This document shows positions 34,798-43,688 of a DNA stretch of 64,000 nucleotides, in pieces (position 1 is the first letter of the stretch; every line of letters begins with the position of its first letter). Made by a program: the position numbers and the translations under genes. The notes beneath the pieces were generated by a model, which ran no database searches, was not told the DNA's origin, and worked only from the letters and a program-made list of their open reading frames with translations. This stretch comes from Bacillota bacterium (lineage in GTDB: Bacteria > Bacillota > Clostridia > Christensenellales > Aristaeellaceae): positions 62,001 through 126,000 of the forward strand of contig JAEYOW010000016.1 of assembly GCA_023411375.1 (NCBI GenBank). Direction: 5' to 3'.

Positions 34798-34845
34798 GCA
34801 AAGGCCCTCCGCGCCAGCTATCAGCCGTGCGCGGAGGGCCTTTGC
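34798..34845 (+). terminator. strong hairpin terminator after the peptidoglycan-binding gene
   Basis: A 16-bp perfect inverted repeat: GCAAAGGCCCTCCGCG (34798-34813) and CGCGGAGGGCCTTTGC (34830-34845). Only three Ts occur, inside the stem. Confidence 0.7.
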
Positions 34846-34901
34846 TGCCGCTGGAGAAGGCTAAACTCCCATCTATCCCACGAATTACTGTCCCGAAAGC
34901 C

Positions 34902-34929
34902 TTGACACAGAGCGCTTTGGGTTTATAAT
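34902..34929 (+). promoter_or_regulatory. sigma-A-like promoter for ilvE
   Basis: Consensus TTGACA (34902-34907) and TATAAT (34924-34929) are 16 bases apart. The leader to the ATG is only about 60 bases, too short for a T-box. Confidence 0.8.
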
Positions 34930-34997
34930 AGGGAATAGCGCCAAGCGCTGAAAATCTTGCTTTCATGCGGATGCAGGAAGATGTGGAGGAAGTAGAA

Positions 34998-36068
34998 ATG
35001 AAAGTACAAATGAATTTGTCCAACAACCTCAAAGCAAAGCCCACCGATGAAAGCAAGTTGGGATTTGGCCATGTATTTACAGATCATATGCTGATGATCA
35101 ACTACACCGAAGGGCGGGGCTGGCACGACGCCCGCGTGGTGCCTTACGGCAACCTGACGCTGGATCCCGCCTGCCAGGTGCTTCATTACGGGCAGGAAAT
35201 TTTTGAGGGTATGAAGTGCTACCGCACGCCTAGGGGTGAATTTAACCTGTTCCGTCCCATGGCCAATTTCGAGCGCATGAACCGCTCGGCTGAGCGGATG
35301 GGCATGGCGCAGCTGCCCGTGGAGGACGCGATGGAAGGCCTGATGGCGCTGCTGTCCGCCGATAAGGAGTGGACGCCTCACCAGGAGGGTACCTCACTTT
35401 ATATTCGTCCCACGATGATCGCGCTGGACGCCCATCTGGGGGTTTCGGCCTCCAAGACCTATCTGTACTATGTCATCCTTTCGCCCTCCGGCGCATATTA
35501 TGCGTCCGGTCTTGCGCCCGTCGGCATCTATGTAGAGGATGCGCTGGTACGCGCAGTGCGCGGCGGCATCGGCTTTGCAAAGACCGGCGGTAACTACGCC
35601 GCCAGCATTCTGGCAAGCGTGAACGCCAAGCACAACGGCTATGCGCAGGTGCTGTGGCTGGACGGTGTGGAGCAGCGCTATATCGAGGAAGTCGGCGCGA
35701 TGAACATGATGTTTGTCTACGAGGACCAAAGGATCGTAACCCCGGCGCTCAACGGAAGCATTCTGCCCGGTATTACGCGCGACAGCGTGCTTAAGCTGGG
35801 CAAGCAGATGGGTTATGGTACCGAGGAGGCGCACATGGAAATCCATGACGTGATCGCCGATATCAAGGCTGGCAAGATTACCGAGGCCTTTGGCACCGGT
35901 ACTGCCGCGGTCGTCTCTCCCGTGAACAAAATCTGCTTTAAGGGCGAGGAGATCGGCATCGGCAACGGCAGCATCGGCAAGATTACGCAGAAGCTTTACG
36001 ATACCCTGACGGGTATTCAATTTGGAAAAATCGACGATCCCATGGGGTGGATCGTGAAGGTAAAGTGA
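34998..36068 (+). CDS. ilvE: branched-chain amino acid aminotransferase
   Basis: This PLP enzyme interconverts Leu, Ile and Val with their keto acids. The 356 residues fit the class IV aminotransferase BCAT group of about 350 residues, with HYGQEIFEGMKCYR, the PLP lysine in GFAKTGGNYAAS, EEVGAMNMMFV and TEAFGTGTAAVVSP. GTGGAGGAAG fits the ATG at 34998; the frame opens 11 codons earlier. It has a strong promoter and is followed closely by an unknown gene. No biosynthetic ilv or leu partners are nearby. Confidence 0.95.
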   Translation: MKVQMNLSNNLKAKPTDESKLGFGHVFTDHMLMINYTEGRGWHDARVVPYGNLTLDPACQVLHYGQEIFEGMKCYRTPRGEFNLFRPMANFERMNRSAERMGMAQLPVEDAMEGLMALLSADKEWTPHQEGTSLYIRPTMIALDAHLGVSASKTYLYYVILSPSGAYYASGLAPVGIYVEDALVRAVRGGIGFAKTGGNYAASILASVNAKHNGYAQVLWLDGVEQRYIEEVGAMNMMFVYEDQRIVTPALNGSILPGITRDSVLKLGKQMGYGTEEAHMEIHDVIADIKAGKITEAFGTGTAAVVSPVNKICFKGEEIGIGNGSIGKITQKLYDTLTGIQFGKIDDPMGWIVKVK

Positions 36069-36102
36069 GAGAGGCTTTACCATCGGGAAAGGAGGTCGCC
36101 GC

Positions 36103-37146
36103 GTGCTGAGAGAGGTGACCGTACATGCGGATTGGTGTGAGATGACCATGAGCATGATGCGTGAAAAACAATTTGAGGCGTGCGAGCGGCGGCTTTCCGC
36201 TCATCCGGGTGTGAGCCTTTTTTCGGACGAAGCGACGGAGGCGGACGCGCAGGCTTTGTTCACCGATTCGTTTGACGACGTGCGCGGTGAAAGCCAGTAT
36301 ACGCTTGCTTCGCTGGAAATGCTGCGCGCCTGCGTAATGGAACGCCTGCCTGTGGAGGCCCTTTTTATCAGCAACGGCGAGGTGCAGTTGCTGGAAAAGC
36401 TGCTGATTAACGAGGGCAGCCTTTTGCTGGGCGACTGGGACGATATCGGGGCGGCGGAGGCGCTGGTCAGCCGCCTTTGGTGCAGCTTCCACGCCGACGG
36501 CGACGATTGGACGCTTCTTTTGCCTGAAAAGCTGCATGAACCCATTCTCAATGCGCTAAACTCGCCGGAATCCGCTGTGATTCGAGAAAGGCTGTTCCGT
36601 TACGACGCGACCATTCATGGCCTGCTTTATATCGCCGGGCTTTTACACTCGGCGCAGCCCATCGGCTTTTTTACCCATGAGGTGATGCAGCGCGAGGACG
36701 CGCTGGCTGTGCAGATCGCGCGCAGATACTTGCAATCCTCCTTTGAATACGTTACGGATGCCAACGGAGATTTGATTCTGCTGCATCCCGGCCTGGCGGA
36801 CCCGTATCGTCTTGTCAGCAAGCAGGCGACCGACGGCATCTTTACGCTTGAGCTCTCTCAGGAGATGATAGCGGGCGGAATGAACGGCATTTTGCCGGAG
36901 GAGGTTCCGCTGCATGAGGCCATGTGCGGCGCGCTTCAGGGCGCGCTTAGGCCGGAGTATGATTTGAGCGAGGCTGCGGAGGATCTGCGCATGCTTGCCA
37001 AGCAGGGCGTGAGCCTCAGGGAGATGGAAAGCGTCATGTCCTCCATGCTGGCCGTTATGCCGGGAGAGGCCATGAGAAGCGCGCTGACGGCGCTCCACCA
37101 GCGCACGCCGCATTGGATGGGGCTGAAAGCTGCACTGGTGCATTGA
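36103..37146 (+). CDS. hypothetical protein, 347 aa
   Basis: I do not recognise this protein. It is acidic, Leu- and Glu-rich, appears soluble, and has no signal peptide, membrane segment or obvious catalytic motif. The start is GTG at 36103 with AAAGGAGG seven bases upstream. It lies 34 bases after ilvE, and its TGA overlaps the ATG of the RluA gene, which indicates translational coupling. The helical C-terminal half (about 230-345) contains several MxxM-type patterns. Function cannot be inferred. Confidence 0.7.
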   Translation: MLREVTVHADWCEMTMSMMREKQFEACERRLSAHPGVSLFSDEATEADAQALFTDSFDDVRGESQYTLASLEMLRACVMERLPVEALFISNGEVQLLEKLLINEGSLLLGDWDDIGAAEALVSRLWCSFHADGDDWTLLLPEKLHEPILNALNSPESAVIRERLFRYDATIHGLLYIAGLLHSAQPIGFFTHEVMQREDALAVQIARRYLQSSFEYVTDANGDLILLHPGLADPYRLVSKQATDGIFTLELSQEMIAGGMNGILPEEVPLHEAMCGALQGALRPEYDLSEAAEDLRMLAKQGVSLREMESVMSSMLAVMPGEAMRSALTALHQRTPHWMGLKAALVH

Positions 37147-38015
37147 TGAAATTATATACCTTTTTTGTACCTGCGGACGCGCAGGCTGGCAGGCTGCTGG
37201 GTTACGTAAGGCGTATGCTGCCGGAGCTGCCTGAGTTCGCGGTGCGCGAAGCCTTTGAGAAGCGGGACGTCAAGGTAAACGGCACGCGCGTTGGCAGGGA
37301 TGCCCGGATTGTGCCTGGAGCCGAAATAAAGGTATACGCGCGGGAGATCGCCGCAAGGCCGCTGATTAAAACGCTGTATCTAGATGAAAATGTGATGGTT
37401 GTGGTCAAGCCTGCGGGCGTCAGCTGCGAAAGGGACGCAAAGGGCGGTAAAACCATAACTGGTCTGGCGTTGGAGGCTTTGCTGGCAAGTGAACCGGGAG
37501 CGTTGGAGCCGGTGCTGTGCCACCGGCTGGATAACCAAACGGACGGTCTTTTGCTGCTTGCCAGAAACGCGGTGGCGCAGGAGGCGCTTGAAACGGCTTT
37601 TCGAAAAAGACAGGTGCACAAGGAGTATACCTGCGTAGTGCGCGGTACGCCTACGCCCGCCCATTGCGTGTTGCGCGCGTATTTGCGAAAGGACGCGCAG
37701 CACGCGCGCGTGCGAATCCTTCCGCATGAGGAGCGCGGCGCGCAGACCATTGTGACCGAATACACGGTTTTGGAGGCGGGGGAGTGCGCGCGGCTTGCCG
37801 TCACGCTCCATACGGGCCGCACGCACCAGATTCGTGCGCATATGGCTTTTATCGGTCATCCGCTCCTTGGCGACGATCAATATGGCGACCGCGCCTTTAA
37901 TAAAGCGCACAGGGCAAAGCGACTTATGCTTTCCGCTACCGGGCTTTCCTTTGCACTGGAAGGGAAACTGAATTATCTAAACCAAAAGACGTTTACAGTT
38001 CAACCAGAGTTTTAA
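37146..38015 (+). CDS. RluA-family pseudouridine synthase
   Basis: Members convert uridine to pseudouridine in rRNA or tRNA. The 289 residues have an N-terminal S4-like RNA-binding region (about 10-75, LPEFAVREAFEKRDVKVNG) and a catalytic domain with HRLDNQTDGLLLLAR, containing the catalytic Asp, then KEYTCVV and HTGRTHQIRAH. The ATG overlaps the upstream stop by one base. A C-terminal LNYLNQKTF segment is typical. The RNA target cannot be told apart from other RluA paralogues. Confidence 0.93.
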   Translation: MKLYTFFVPADAQAGRLLGYVRRMLPELPEFAVREAFEKRDVKVNGTRVGRDARIVPGAEIKVYAREIAARPLIKTLYLDENVMVVVKPAGVSCERDAKGGKTITGLALEALLASEPGALEPVLCHRLDNQTDGLLLLARNAVAQEALETAFRKRQVHKEYTCVVRGTPTPAHCVLRAYLRKDAQHARVRILPHEERGAQTIVTEYTVLEAGECARLAVTLHTGRTHQIRAHMAFIGHPLLGDDQYGDRAFNKAHRAKRLMLSATGLSFALEGKLNYLNQKTFTVQPEF

Positions 38016-38027
38016 TGGGAGTAGAAA

Positions 38028-38855
38028 ATGCATACTTATGATATCAGGCTGATTGCCATGGACATGGATGGCACGCTGCTCAATTCCGCGCAGGAAATCA
38101 GCCGTGAGAACCTTTCCGCGCTTATGGAGGCACGGCGGCACGGCGTGACGGTCGCCATATGCAGCGGACGCCTGCCCGGAGACGCGGGATTATACGCGAT
38201 TAACGCCGGGCTTTTGGATTGCGCCATTCTTTCGCTTAACGGCGGCTACTGCCTGGACAGGCCTGATGGAACGGCTTATGCCAACCACACGCTGACAGGC
38301 GACGCGTTGGAAATGTGCCTTTCCGTGCTTGTTCCGATGGGAATGACCTTCGCTTGTTTTTTGCAAAACCGGATTGTCGTCTTTAGCGGCTCTGCTGATC
38401 AGCATTCGTTTACCTGGGCCACCTATATGGAGGGCGAGGGCGCGCCTGCCTGCTTTCATGGGATGGAGGCGCTTGAACGTATCCGAGCGGATGGCGTGAA
38501 CAAGCTGGTATGCCTGGACCCCGACGCAGTAAGACTGGAAGACGCGCGCAAGCGCCTCAAGCTAATTCCCGGGCTGGAGGTAACCAGCTCGTGGCCGCAA
38601 AACCTGGAGCTGATGCCAGTGGGCGTTAACAAGGGCAGCGCGGTTTGCGAGCTTGCGACGCGGTTGGGTTTAACACCGCGGCAGGTTATGGCCATTGGCG
38701 ACTATGACAACGATGAATCCATGATCGCCTATGCCGGACTTGGCGTAGCCATGGGCAACGCGACCTGCCGCATCCGCAAAGCCGCGAGGCATGTGACGCT
38801 TACCAACGACGAGGACGGCGTTGCCGCGGCAATCCGCCGCTTTGTATTGCCATGA
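38028..38855 (+). CDS. Cof-type HAD hydrolase
   Basis: The 275-residue protein is a HAD-superfamily class IIB (Cof-like) phosphatase. Motif I is DMDGTLLNS near residue 11, motif II is CSGR, the conserved lysine is in VNKGSAV, and motif IV is GDYDNDESM. Such enzymes dephosphorylate sugar phosphates or nucleotides, and the exact substrate is not predictable. GGGAG precedes the ATG, 12 bases after the pseudouridine synthase gene. Confidence 0.93.
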   Translation: MHTYDIRLIAMDMDGTLLNSAQEISRENLSALMEARRHGVTVAICSGRLPGDAGLYAINAGLLDCAILSLNGGYCLDRPDGTAYANHTLTGDALEMCLSVLVPMGMTFACFLQNRIVVFSGSADQHSFTWATYMEGEGAPACFHGMEALERIRADGVNKLVCLDPDAVRLEDARKRLKLIPGLEVTSSWPQNLELMPVGVNKGSAVCELATRLGLTPRQVMAIGDYDNDESMIAYAGLGVAMGNATCRIRKAARHVTLTNDEDGVAAAIRRFVLP

Positions 38856-38934
38856 GCCGGCGTATACCTGCTTGAGTATATGACAAATGAATACGACCAA
38901 TATTTTGAGACCGTTTAACGGAGGACAATGACAT

Positions 38935-40782
38935 ATGAAGAAGAACCTTCGGGCGCTGTGGGCGCTCGTGAAGGAGAACCGCGCACTGTATGCGGGCGCC
39001 GTTTTATGTACGGCAGTCACGGTGATCATCGGCTTTTTAACGCCGCTGGTCTTTTCCGAAACCATTGACGTGATCCTGTCGGACGGCCCCAGCTTCATGC
39101 CGGACTGGCTGAAGGCCCCGGTAATCGCCATGGGCGGCCGGACTTTTCTCAGGCAGAATTTTTGGCTTGTGGCGCTGCTGGTGATCGCCCTCAACCTTGT
39201 TAACGGTGTGTTCTCCTACTACAAGGAGCGCAACACCGCCGTCGCGGGCGAAAGCATTGCCAAAAGTCTGCGGGAAAGGCTGTACCGGCAATTGAGCTAC
39301 CTGTCGTTCAGCTACCACGTGCGCGCCGAAACCGGCGATTTAATTCAGCGCAGCACCAGCGACGTCGAAACTGTGCGCCGCTTCCTGTCCGTTCAATTGG
39401 TGGAGGCCGTGCGCGCCGTGTTGATGACGGCTATCGCGTTTTTCATCCTGTTTGACCGCAACGCCGAAATCGCGCTGTACAGCCTGGTTTTGGTGCCGGT
39501 CATGTTCGTCGCCTCCTACGTGTTCTTCCAGAAGATTACGAAGAACTTTAAGCTCAGCGACGAGAGCGAGGGCAAAATGAGCGCCGTTTTACAGGAAAAC
39601 CTGACCGGCGTGCGCGTGGTGCGCGCTTTTGGCATGCAGCAGCGCGAGGTGGAGAAGTTTGACGGGGCCAGCTCGGATTTCCGCAAAAAGACGTTCAAAC
39701 TATACAACTATCTTGCGGTGTACTGGGGCAGCATGGACTGCGTAACCATGCTCCAGATCATGATTACGCTGCTGGTTTGCGTGTTCAAGGCCATCGCGGG
39801 CGAGATTACCGTGGGTACGCTGGTAGTGTTTACCAGCTATATCTCAATGCTGTTGTATCCTATACGCCAGCTTGGCCGCATCCTGAGCGACGCGGGCAAG
39901 AGCGTTGTGGCGCTTGGCCGCATCCGCGAAATTCTGGATGAGGAGGCCGAGGGAGAGGAAGACGGCGCGCATCGTCCGCCGCTTGACGGCGATATCGTGT
40001 TTGACCACGTGTCCTTCAGCTATGAGGAGGGCAACGAGGTTTTAAACGACCTCAGCCTTACCATCCCGGCGGGCGAAACCGTCGCGCTGCTTGGCAACAC
40101 CGGCAGCGGCAAGAGCACCGTGGTACACCTGCTGCAGCGGCTGATCGCCCCCACGTCCGGCAAAATTACCATCGGCGGCGTGGACATTCAGCAGATCGAC
40201 CGCAAATACCTGCGCGCGCATGTGGGCCTGATGCTTCAGGAGCCCTTCCTCTACGGCCGCACCGTCATGGGCAATCTCTCCATCGCCGTGCCGGACGCGG
40301 CTGAGAGCAGGGTGCTTGAAATGAGCCGCATCGCGCACGCGGACGGCTTCATCCGCGAGTTCGAAAACGGCTACGATACGCTGATTGGCGAGCGCGGCGT
40401 GACGCTCTCGGGCGGGCAGCGCCAGCGCGTGGCCATTGCGCGCACGCTGCTCAAGGATAACAACGTGCTGATTTTTGACGACAGCCTGTCCGCTGTGGAC
40501 ATGCAGACCGACCGCGCCATCCGCGAGGAGCTTCGCAGGAAGCGGCAGGGCGTGACGACCATCATTATCAGCCACCGCATCAATACCCTGTGCGAGGCCG
40601 ACCGCATCTTTGTGCTGGAAAACGGCAGCCTGTCGGATGAAGGCACGCATGAGGAGCTTACGCGCCGCAAGGGCCTCTACCAGCAGATTTTCGCCATCCA
40701 GTCCGCCCTGGAGGACGATCTGCAAAGAAGCCGCGACGCCGTTGCAAAGGAGGAGTCCGAATGCAAGGACATGAGGAAATAG
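38935..40782 (+). CDS. ABC exporter half-transporter, degenerate-site subunit
   Basis: This is a 615-residue fusion of a six-helix membrane domain (about 1-330) and a nucleotide-binding domain. Walker A is GNTGSGKST and the signature LSGGQRQR is canonical. The Walker B end is LIFDDSLSAVD, with Asp516 where catalytic Glu is expected. With the next gene it forms a heterodimeric exporter of the TM287/288 or BmrCD type, where one ATP site is non-hydrolytic. GGAGG precedes the ATG. The reading frames overlap by 22 bases. Likely substrates are lipids or drugs. Confidence 0.93.
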   Translation: MKKNLRALWALVKENRALYAGAVLCTAVTVIIGFLTPLVFSETIDVILSDGPSFMPDWLKAPVIAMGGRTFLRQNFWLVALLVIALNLVNGVFSYYKERNTAVAGESIAKSLRERLYRQLSYLSFSYHVRAETGDLIQRSTSDVETVRRFLSVQLVEAVRAVLMTAIAFFILFDRNAEIALYSLVLVPVMFVASYVFFQKITKNFKLSDESEGKMSAVLQENLTGVRVVRAFGMQQREVEKFDGASSDFRKKTFKLYNYLAVYWGSMDCVTMLQIMITLLVCVFKAIAGEITVGTLVVFTSYISMLLYPIRQLGRILSDAGKSVVALGRIREILDEEAEGEEDGAHRPPLDGDIVFDHVSFSYEEGNEVLNDLSLTIPAGETVALLGNTGSGKSTVVHLLQRLIAPTSGKITIGGVDIQQIDRKYLRAHVGLMLQEPFLYGRTVMGNLSIAVPDAAESRVLEMSRIAHADGFIREFENGYDTLIGERGVTLSGGQRQRVAIARTLLKDNNVLIFDDSLSAVDMQTDRAIREELRRKRQGVTTIIISHRINTLCEADRIFVLENGSLSDEGTHEELTRRKGLYQQIFAIQSALEDDLQRSRDAVAKEESECKDMRK

Positions 40783-42620
40783 ATTATTCCAAGAAGCTGG
40801 ATTTATCGCTTTGGAAGCGGCTGTTGCATATCGCCGGGCCCTTCCACAAGCATCTCTGGCTTGTGGTGCTTACCATGGGCATCTGCGCTGTGTGCGACGT
40901 GATTTTTCCCCAGCTTACGGGTTACGCCATCGACCACTTTATCGCCAAGCGCACCACCGCCGGCATGGGCGGCTTCATCGGCATTTACCTCGGGGTGCTG
41001 GTGGTACAGGTCATATGCATTTACGCGTTTCTTTACCTTTCCGGCAAGATCGAGGTAGGGGTCTGTTACCTGATTCGCAAGCAGGGCTTTCAAAAGCTGC
41101 AGGAGCTTCCCTTCTCGTATTACGACCGCATGCCCGTGGGCTTTCTGCTAAGCCGCATGACCACCGATACCCAACGCCTGGCGGATACCATCGGCTGGTC
41201 GCTGCTGGACTTGGTGTGGGGCGTGATCTTCCTGCTGATGTGCTCTTTGCAGATGTTCATTTTGCACTGGAAGCTCGCGGCGGTCATCGTGCTGGTTGTT
41301 CCGCCGCTGGCGCTTATCAGCGTGTACTTCCAAAAGCGCATTTTAACCGCCTACCGGGACGTGCGAAAGACAAATTCCAAGATCACCGGCGCGTTTAACG
41401 AGGGCATCATGGGCGCGAAAACCACCAAGACCCTTGTGCGCGAGGAAAAAAACATGGAGGAGTTCACGGAGCTGACCACGCGGATGAAGAAATCCTCCGT
41501 GCGCGCGGCCACCTTGAGCGCCCTGTTTTTGCCCATCGTGGTGTCGCTGGGTTCTCTCGCGACCGCATACGCGCTGTACGAGGGCGGCCTGGAGGTGATG
41601 GCCCTGCCCGCGACGCTAACGCTGGGCACGCTACAGGTGTTCATTAACTACACGATTCAGTTCTTCCAGCCCGTGCGCGATATCGCGCGCATATTCGCGG
41701 AGCTTCAAAGCTCGCAGGCGGCGGCGGAACGCGTGCTCTCTCTGCTGGCGACCGAGCCGGATATTAAGGATAGCCCGGAGGTGGCGGAGCGCTACGGCGA
41801 TAACTTCCATCCCAAGCGCGAGAACTGGCCCCCGCTGCATGGCGATATCACCTTTGAGGACGTAAGCTTCCAGTACAAGGATGGCGAAAAGGTGCTCAGC
41901 CATTTCAACCTACACGTGCGCGCGGGCGAGAGCATCGCGCTGGTGGGTGAGACGGGCAGCGGAAAAAGCACCATCGTAAACCTGCTCTGCCGCTTTTACG
42001 AGCCTACGGCGGGGCGAATCCTGATCGATGGGGAGGATTACAAAAACAGGAGCCTGCTCTGGCTGCAAAGCAATCTGGGGTATGTGCTCCAGCAGCCGCA
42101 TATGTTCAGCGGCACCATTCGCGACAACATCCGCTACGGCAGGCCGGACGCGGATGAAGAGCAGGTCGTTCGTGCGGCGAAGCTCGCCAACGCTCACGAT
42201 TTTATCTCACGTCTGCCTATGGGGTATGATACCTTTGTGGGCGAGGGCGGCAGCCTTTTAAGCTCTGGTGAAAAGCAGCTGGTTTCCTTTGCGCGCGCCA
42301 TTCTGGTCAATCCGGCGCTTTTTATTCTGGACGAGGCGACCTCCTCCGTGGATACCCACAGCGAAGCGTTGATTCAGCAGGCTATTACCGGTATTCTGGA
42401 AGGCCGGACCAGCTTTATGATCGCGCACCGTCTTTCCACCGTGCGTCAGGCCGACCGCATTCTGGTCATCTCCGACGGCGAGATCATCGAGCAAGGCACG
42501 CACGACCAGCTGATCGTTAAAAAAGGCTATTACTACGACCTGTATACCGGGCAATTCCAGGACGAGCAGGGACAGGCGATTCTCAACGCCGCTCCCGCGC
42601 AGCCATATGAAGGATCATGA
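40761..42620 (+). CDS. ABC exporter half-transporter, catalytic-site subunit
   Basis: The 619-residue partner of the preceding half-transporter has six membrane helices, Walker A GETGSGKST and Walker B LFILDEATSSVD with catalytic Glu525. Its signature is non-canonical (LSSGEKQ), facing the partner's altered Walker B. Together the two changes produce one degenerate and one active ATP site. AAAGGAGGAG inside the upstream gene precedes the ATG. A methyltransferase gene follows after 13 bases. Confidence 0.93.
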   Translation: MQGHEEIDYSKKLDLSLWKRLLHIAGPFHKHLWLVVLTMGICAVCDVIFPQLTGYAIDHFIAKRTTAGMGGFIGIYLGVLVVQVICIYAFLYLSGKIEVGVCYLIRKQGFQKLQELPFSYYDRMPVGFLLSRMTTDTQRLADTIGWSLLDLVWGVIFLLMCSLQMFILHWKLAAVIVLVVPPLALISVYFQKRILTAYRDVRKTNSKITGAFNEGIMGAKTTKTLVREEKNMEEFTELTTRMKKSSVRAATLSALFLPIVVSLGSLATAYALYEGGLEVMALPATLTLGTLQVFINYTIQFFQPVRDIARIFAELQSSQAAAERVLSLLATEPDIKDSPEVAERYGDNFHPKRENWPPLHGDITFEDVSFQYKDGEKVLSHFNLHVRAGESIALVGETGSGKSTIVNLLCRFYEPTAGRILIDGEDYKNRSLLWLQSNLGYVLQQPHMFSGTIRDNIRYGRPDADEEQVVRAAKLANAHDFISRLPMGYDTFVGEGGSLLSSGEKQLVSFARAILVNPALFILDEATSSVDTHSEALIQQAITGILEGRTSFMIAHRLSTVRQADRILVISDGEIIEQGTHDQLIVKKGYYYDLYTGQFQDEQGQAILNAAPAQPYEGS

Positions 42621-42633
42621 AAGGAGCCTGTCC

Positions 42634-43362
42634 ATGGAATACCCTAAAACGGCCCGTTTTGACAAAATCCTGCTGAACCAATGCATGATGGGTCCGAACT
42701 GCCTGAAGCTGCTGGAAGCGCTGATGAGCCACGCGCCGCTGCCTCAGGCAGCGCGCGTGCTGGACCTTGGTTGCGGCATGGGACTGACCTCCCTGATGCT
42801 TTGCGGTGAATACGGCGCAAAGGTCTTTGCCACCGACCTGTGGATTGACGCCGGTGAAAACTTAAAGCGGTTTGAAGCGCATGGCTGTGGAGAATCCATC
42901 ATTCCCATCCACGCGGACGCGAATAGCCTGCCCTACGCAAACGGCTATTTCGACGCGGTCGTCAGCGTGGATAGCTACCATTATTTCGGTACGGAGCCGG
43001 GATTTTTCAGACGGAGGATTCTGCCGCTGCTTAAGCCCGGCGGCGTAGCCGCGCTGACGTTTCCCGGCCTTAAGCGGGAGCTTGAAGCCATGCCGGATGA
43101 AATGAAGCTTTCCTGGGCTGATGCTGAGGAGGAGGTCATGGCCACCTTCCACAGCCCGGAATGGTGGCGGGCGCTGCTGCTGCCGGACTGCGGGGACTGC
43201 ACGCTGACGGTGGGCGAGCTGGACGGCTTTGAGGAGTGCTGGGCCGACTGGCTGAAAACCGAAAACGAACACGCGGTTGGCGACCGCAGGGCTATGGAAG
43301 CCGGAGCGGGACGGTATATGAACTTCGTATATGTTGTTGTACGAAAGGGAGAGAGGGCGTAG
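42634..43362 (+). CDS. SAM-dependent methyltransferase
   Basis: The 242-residue protein has the class I methyltransferase fold with motif I VLDLGCGMGLTSL, ATDLWID, and a motif IV region (FDAVVSVDSYHYFG) followed by LKPGG. It resembles small-molecule methyltransferases of the cyclopropane-fatty-acid/UbiE type, and the substrate is unknown. AAAGGAG fits the ATG at 42634; an in-frame ATG at 42607 overlaps the exporter gene. Its link to the exporter operon suggests that it may act on the exported compound, which is inference. Confidence 0.88.
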   Translation: MEYPKTARFDKILLNQCMMGPNCLKLLEALMSHAPLPQAARVLDLGCGMGLTSLMLCGEYGAKVFATDLWIDAGENLKRFEAHGCGESIIPIHADANSLPYANGYFDAVVSVDSYHYFGTEPGFFRRRILPLLKPGGVAALTFPGLKRELEAMPDEMKLSWADAEEEVMATFHSPEWWRALLLPDCGDCTLTVGELDGFEECWADWLKTENEHAVGDRRAMEAGAGRYMNFVYVVVRKGERA

Positions 43363-43688
43363 GGGAACTTGCGCCTACAAACAATACATTTGAAGGGAAG
43401 CAAAAGCGAGCCATTCCTCCGGCGTGGGGTGCTCGCCCTCGCATGGGATGCTTTGCCAGTAGGCCTGTATTTCCGGGCCGCTGTTGGCAAAGCCAATATC
43501 AATCACGGCTTCCATTTCGCGGCGTACCTCCTCGGGGGTAACGCCGTTTTGCTTTGCTAAAATGTGTTTTTCTACTGAATACTAATGAAATTATATACTA
43601 TTAAATAGAATGAGTTAATTGCTATATGCGGATGGATAAAGCGGATTATAACTCTGCATACTATACAATAAGCATAGAGGTGATGACA
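43363..43688. other. intergenic stretch with a gene remnant and an AT-rich junction
   Basis: It contains the Spo0A-C-like remnant at 43375-43581 on the minus strand, then an abrupt change to AT-rich sequence from about 43565 up to the XRE gene. No clear promoter was scored. Confidence 0.5.
43375..43581 (-). pseudogene. 5'-truncated small Spo0A-C-like protein gene
   Basis: A 68-codon open frame on the minus strand, bounded by TAG on both sides, encodes a protein containing ILAKQNGVTPEEVRREMEA, AYWQSIP and HPTPEEWLAF. This is the pattern of the short clostridial proteins annotated as Spo0A C-terminal domain-containing. No ATG, GTG or TTG precedes the conserved part, and there is no ribosome-binding site. 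The sequence turns AT-rich exactly where the start should be. It therefore looks like a remnant missing only its first residues. A non-standard ATT start is the alternative. Confidence 0.55.

Noticed and set aside
34930..34997. T-box or riboswitch upstream of ilvE
   Set aside because: The leader between the promoter and ATG is only about 68 bases and has just one tiny hairpin, so there is no room for a T-box.
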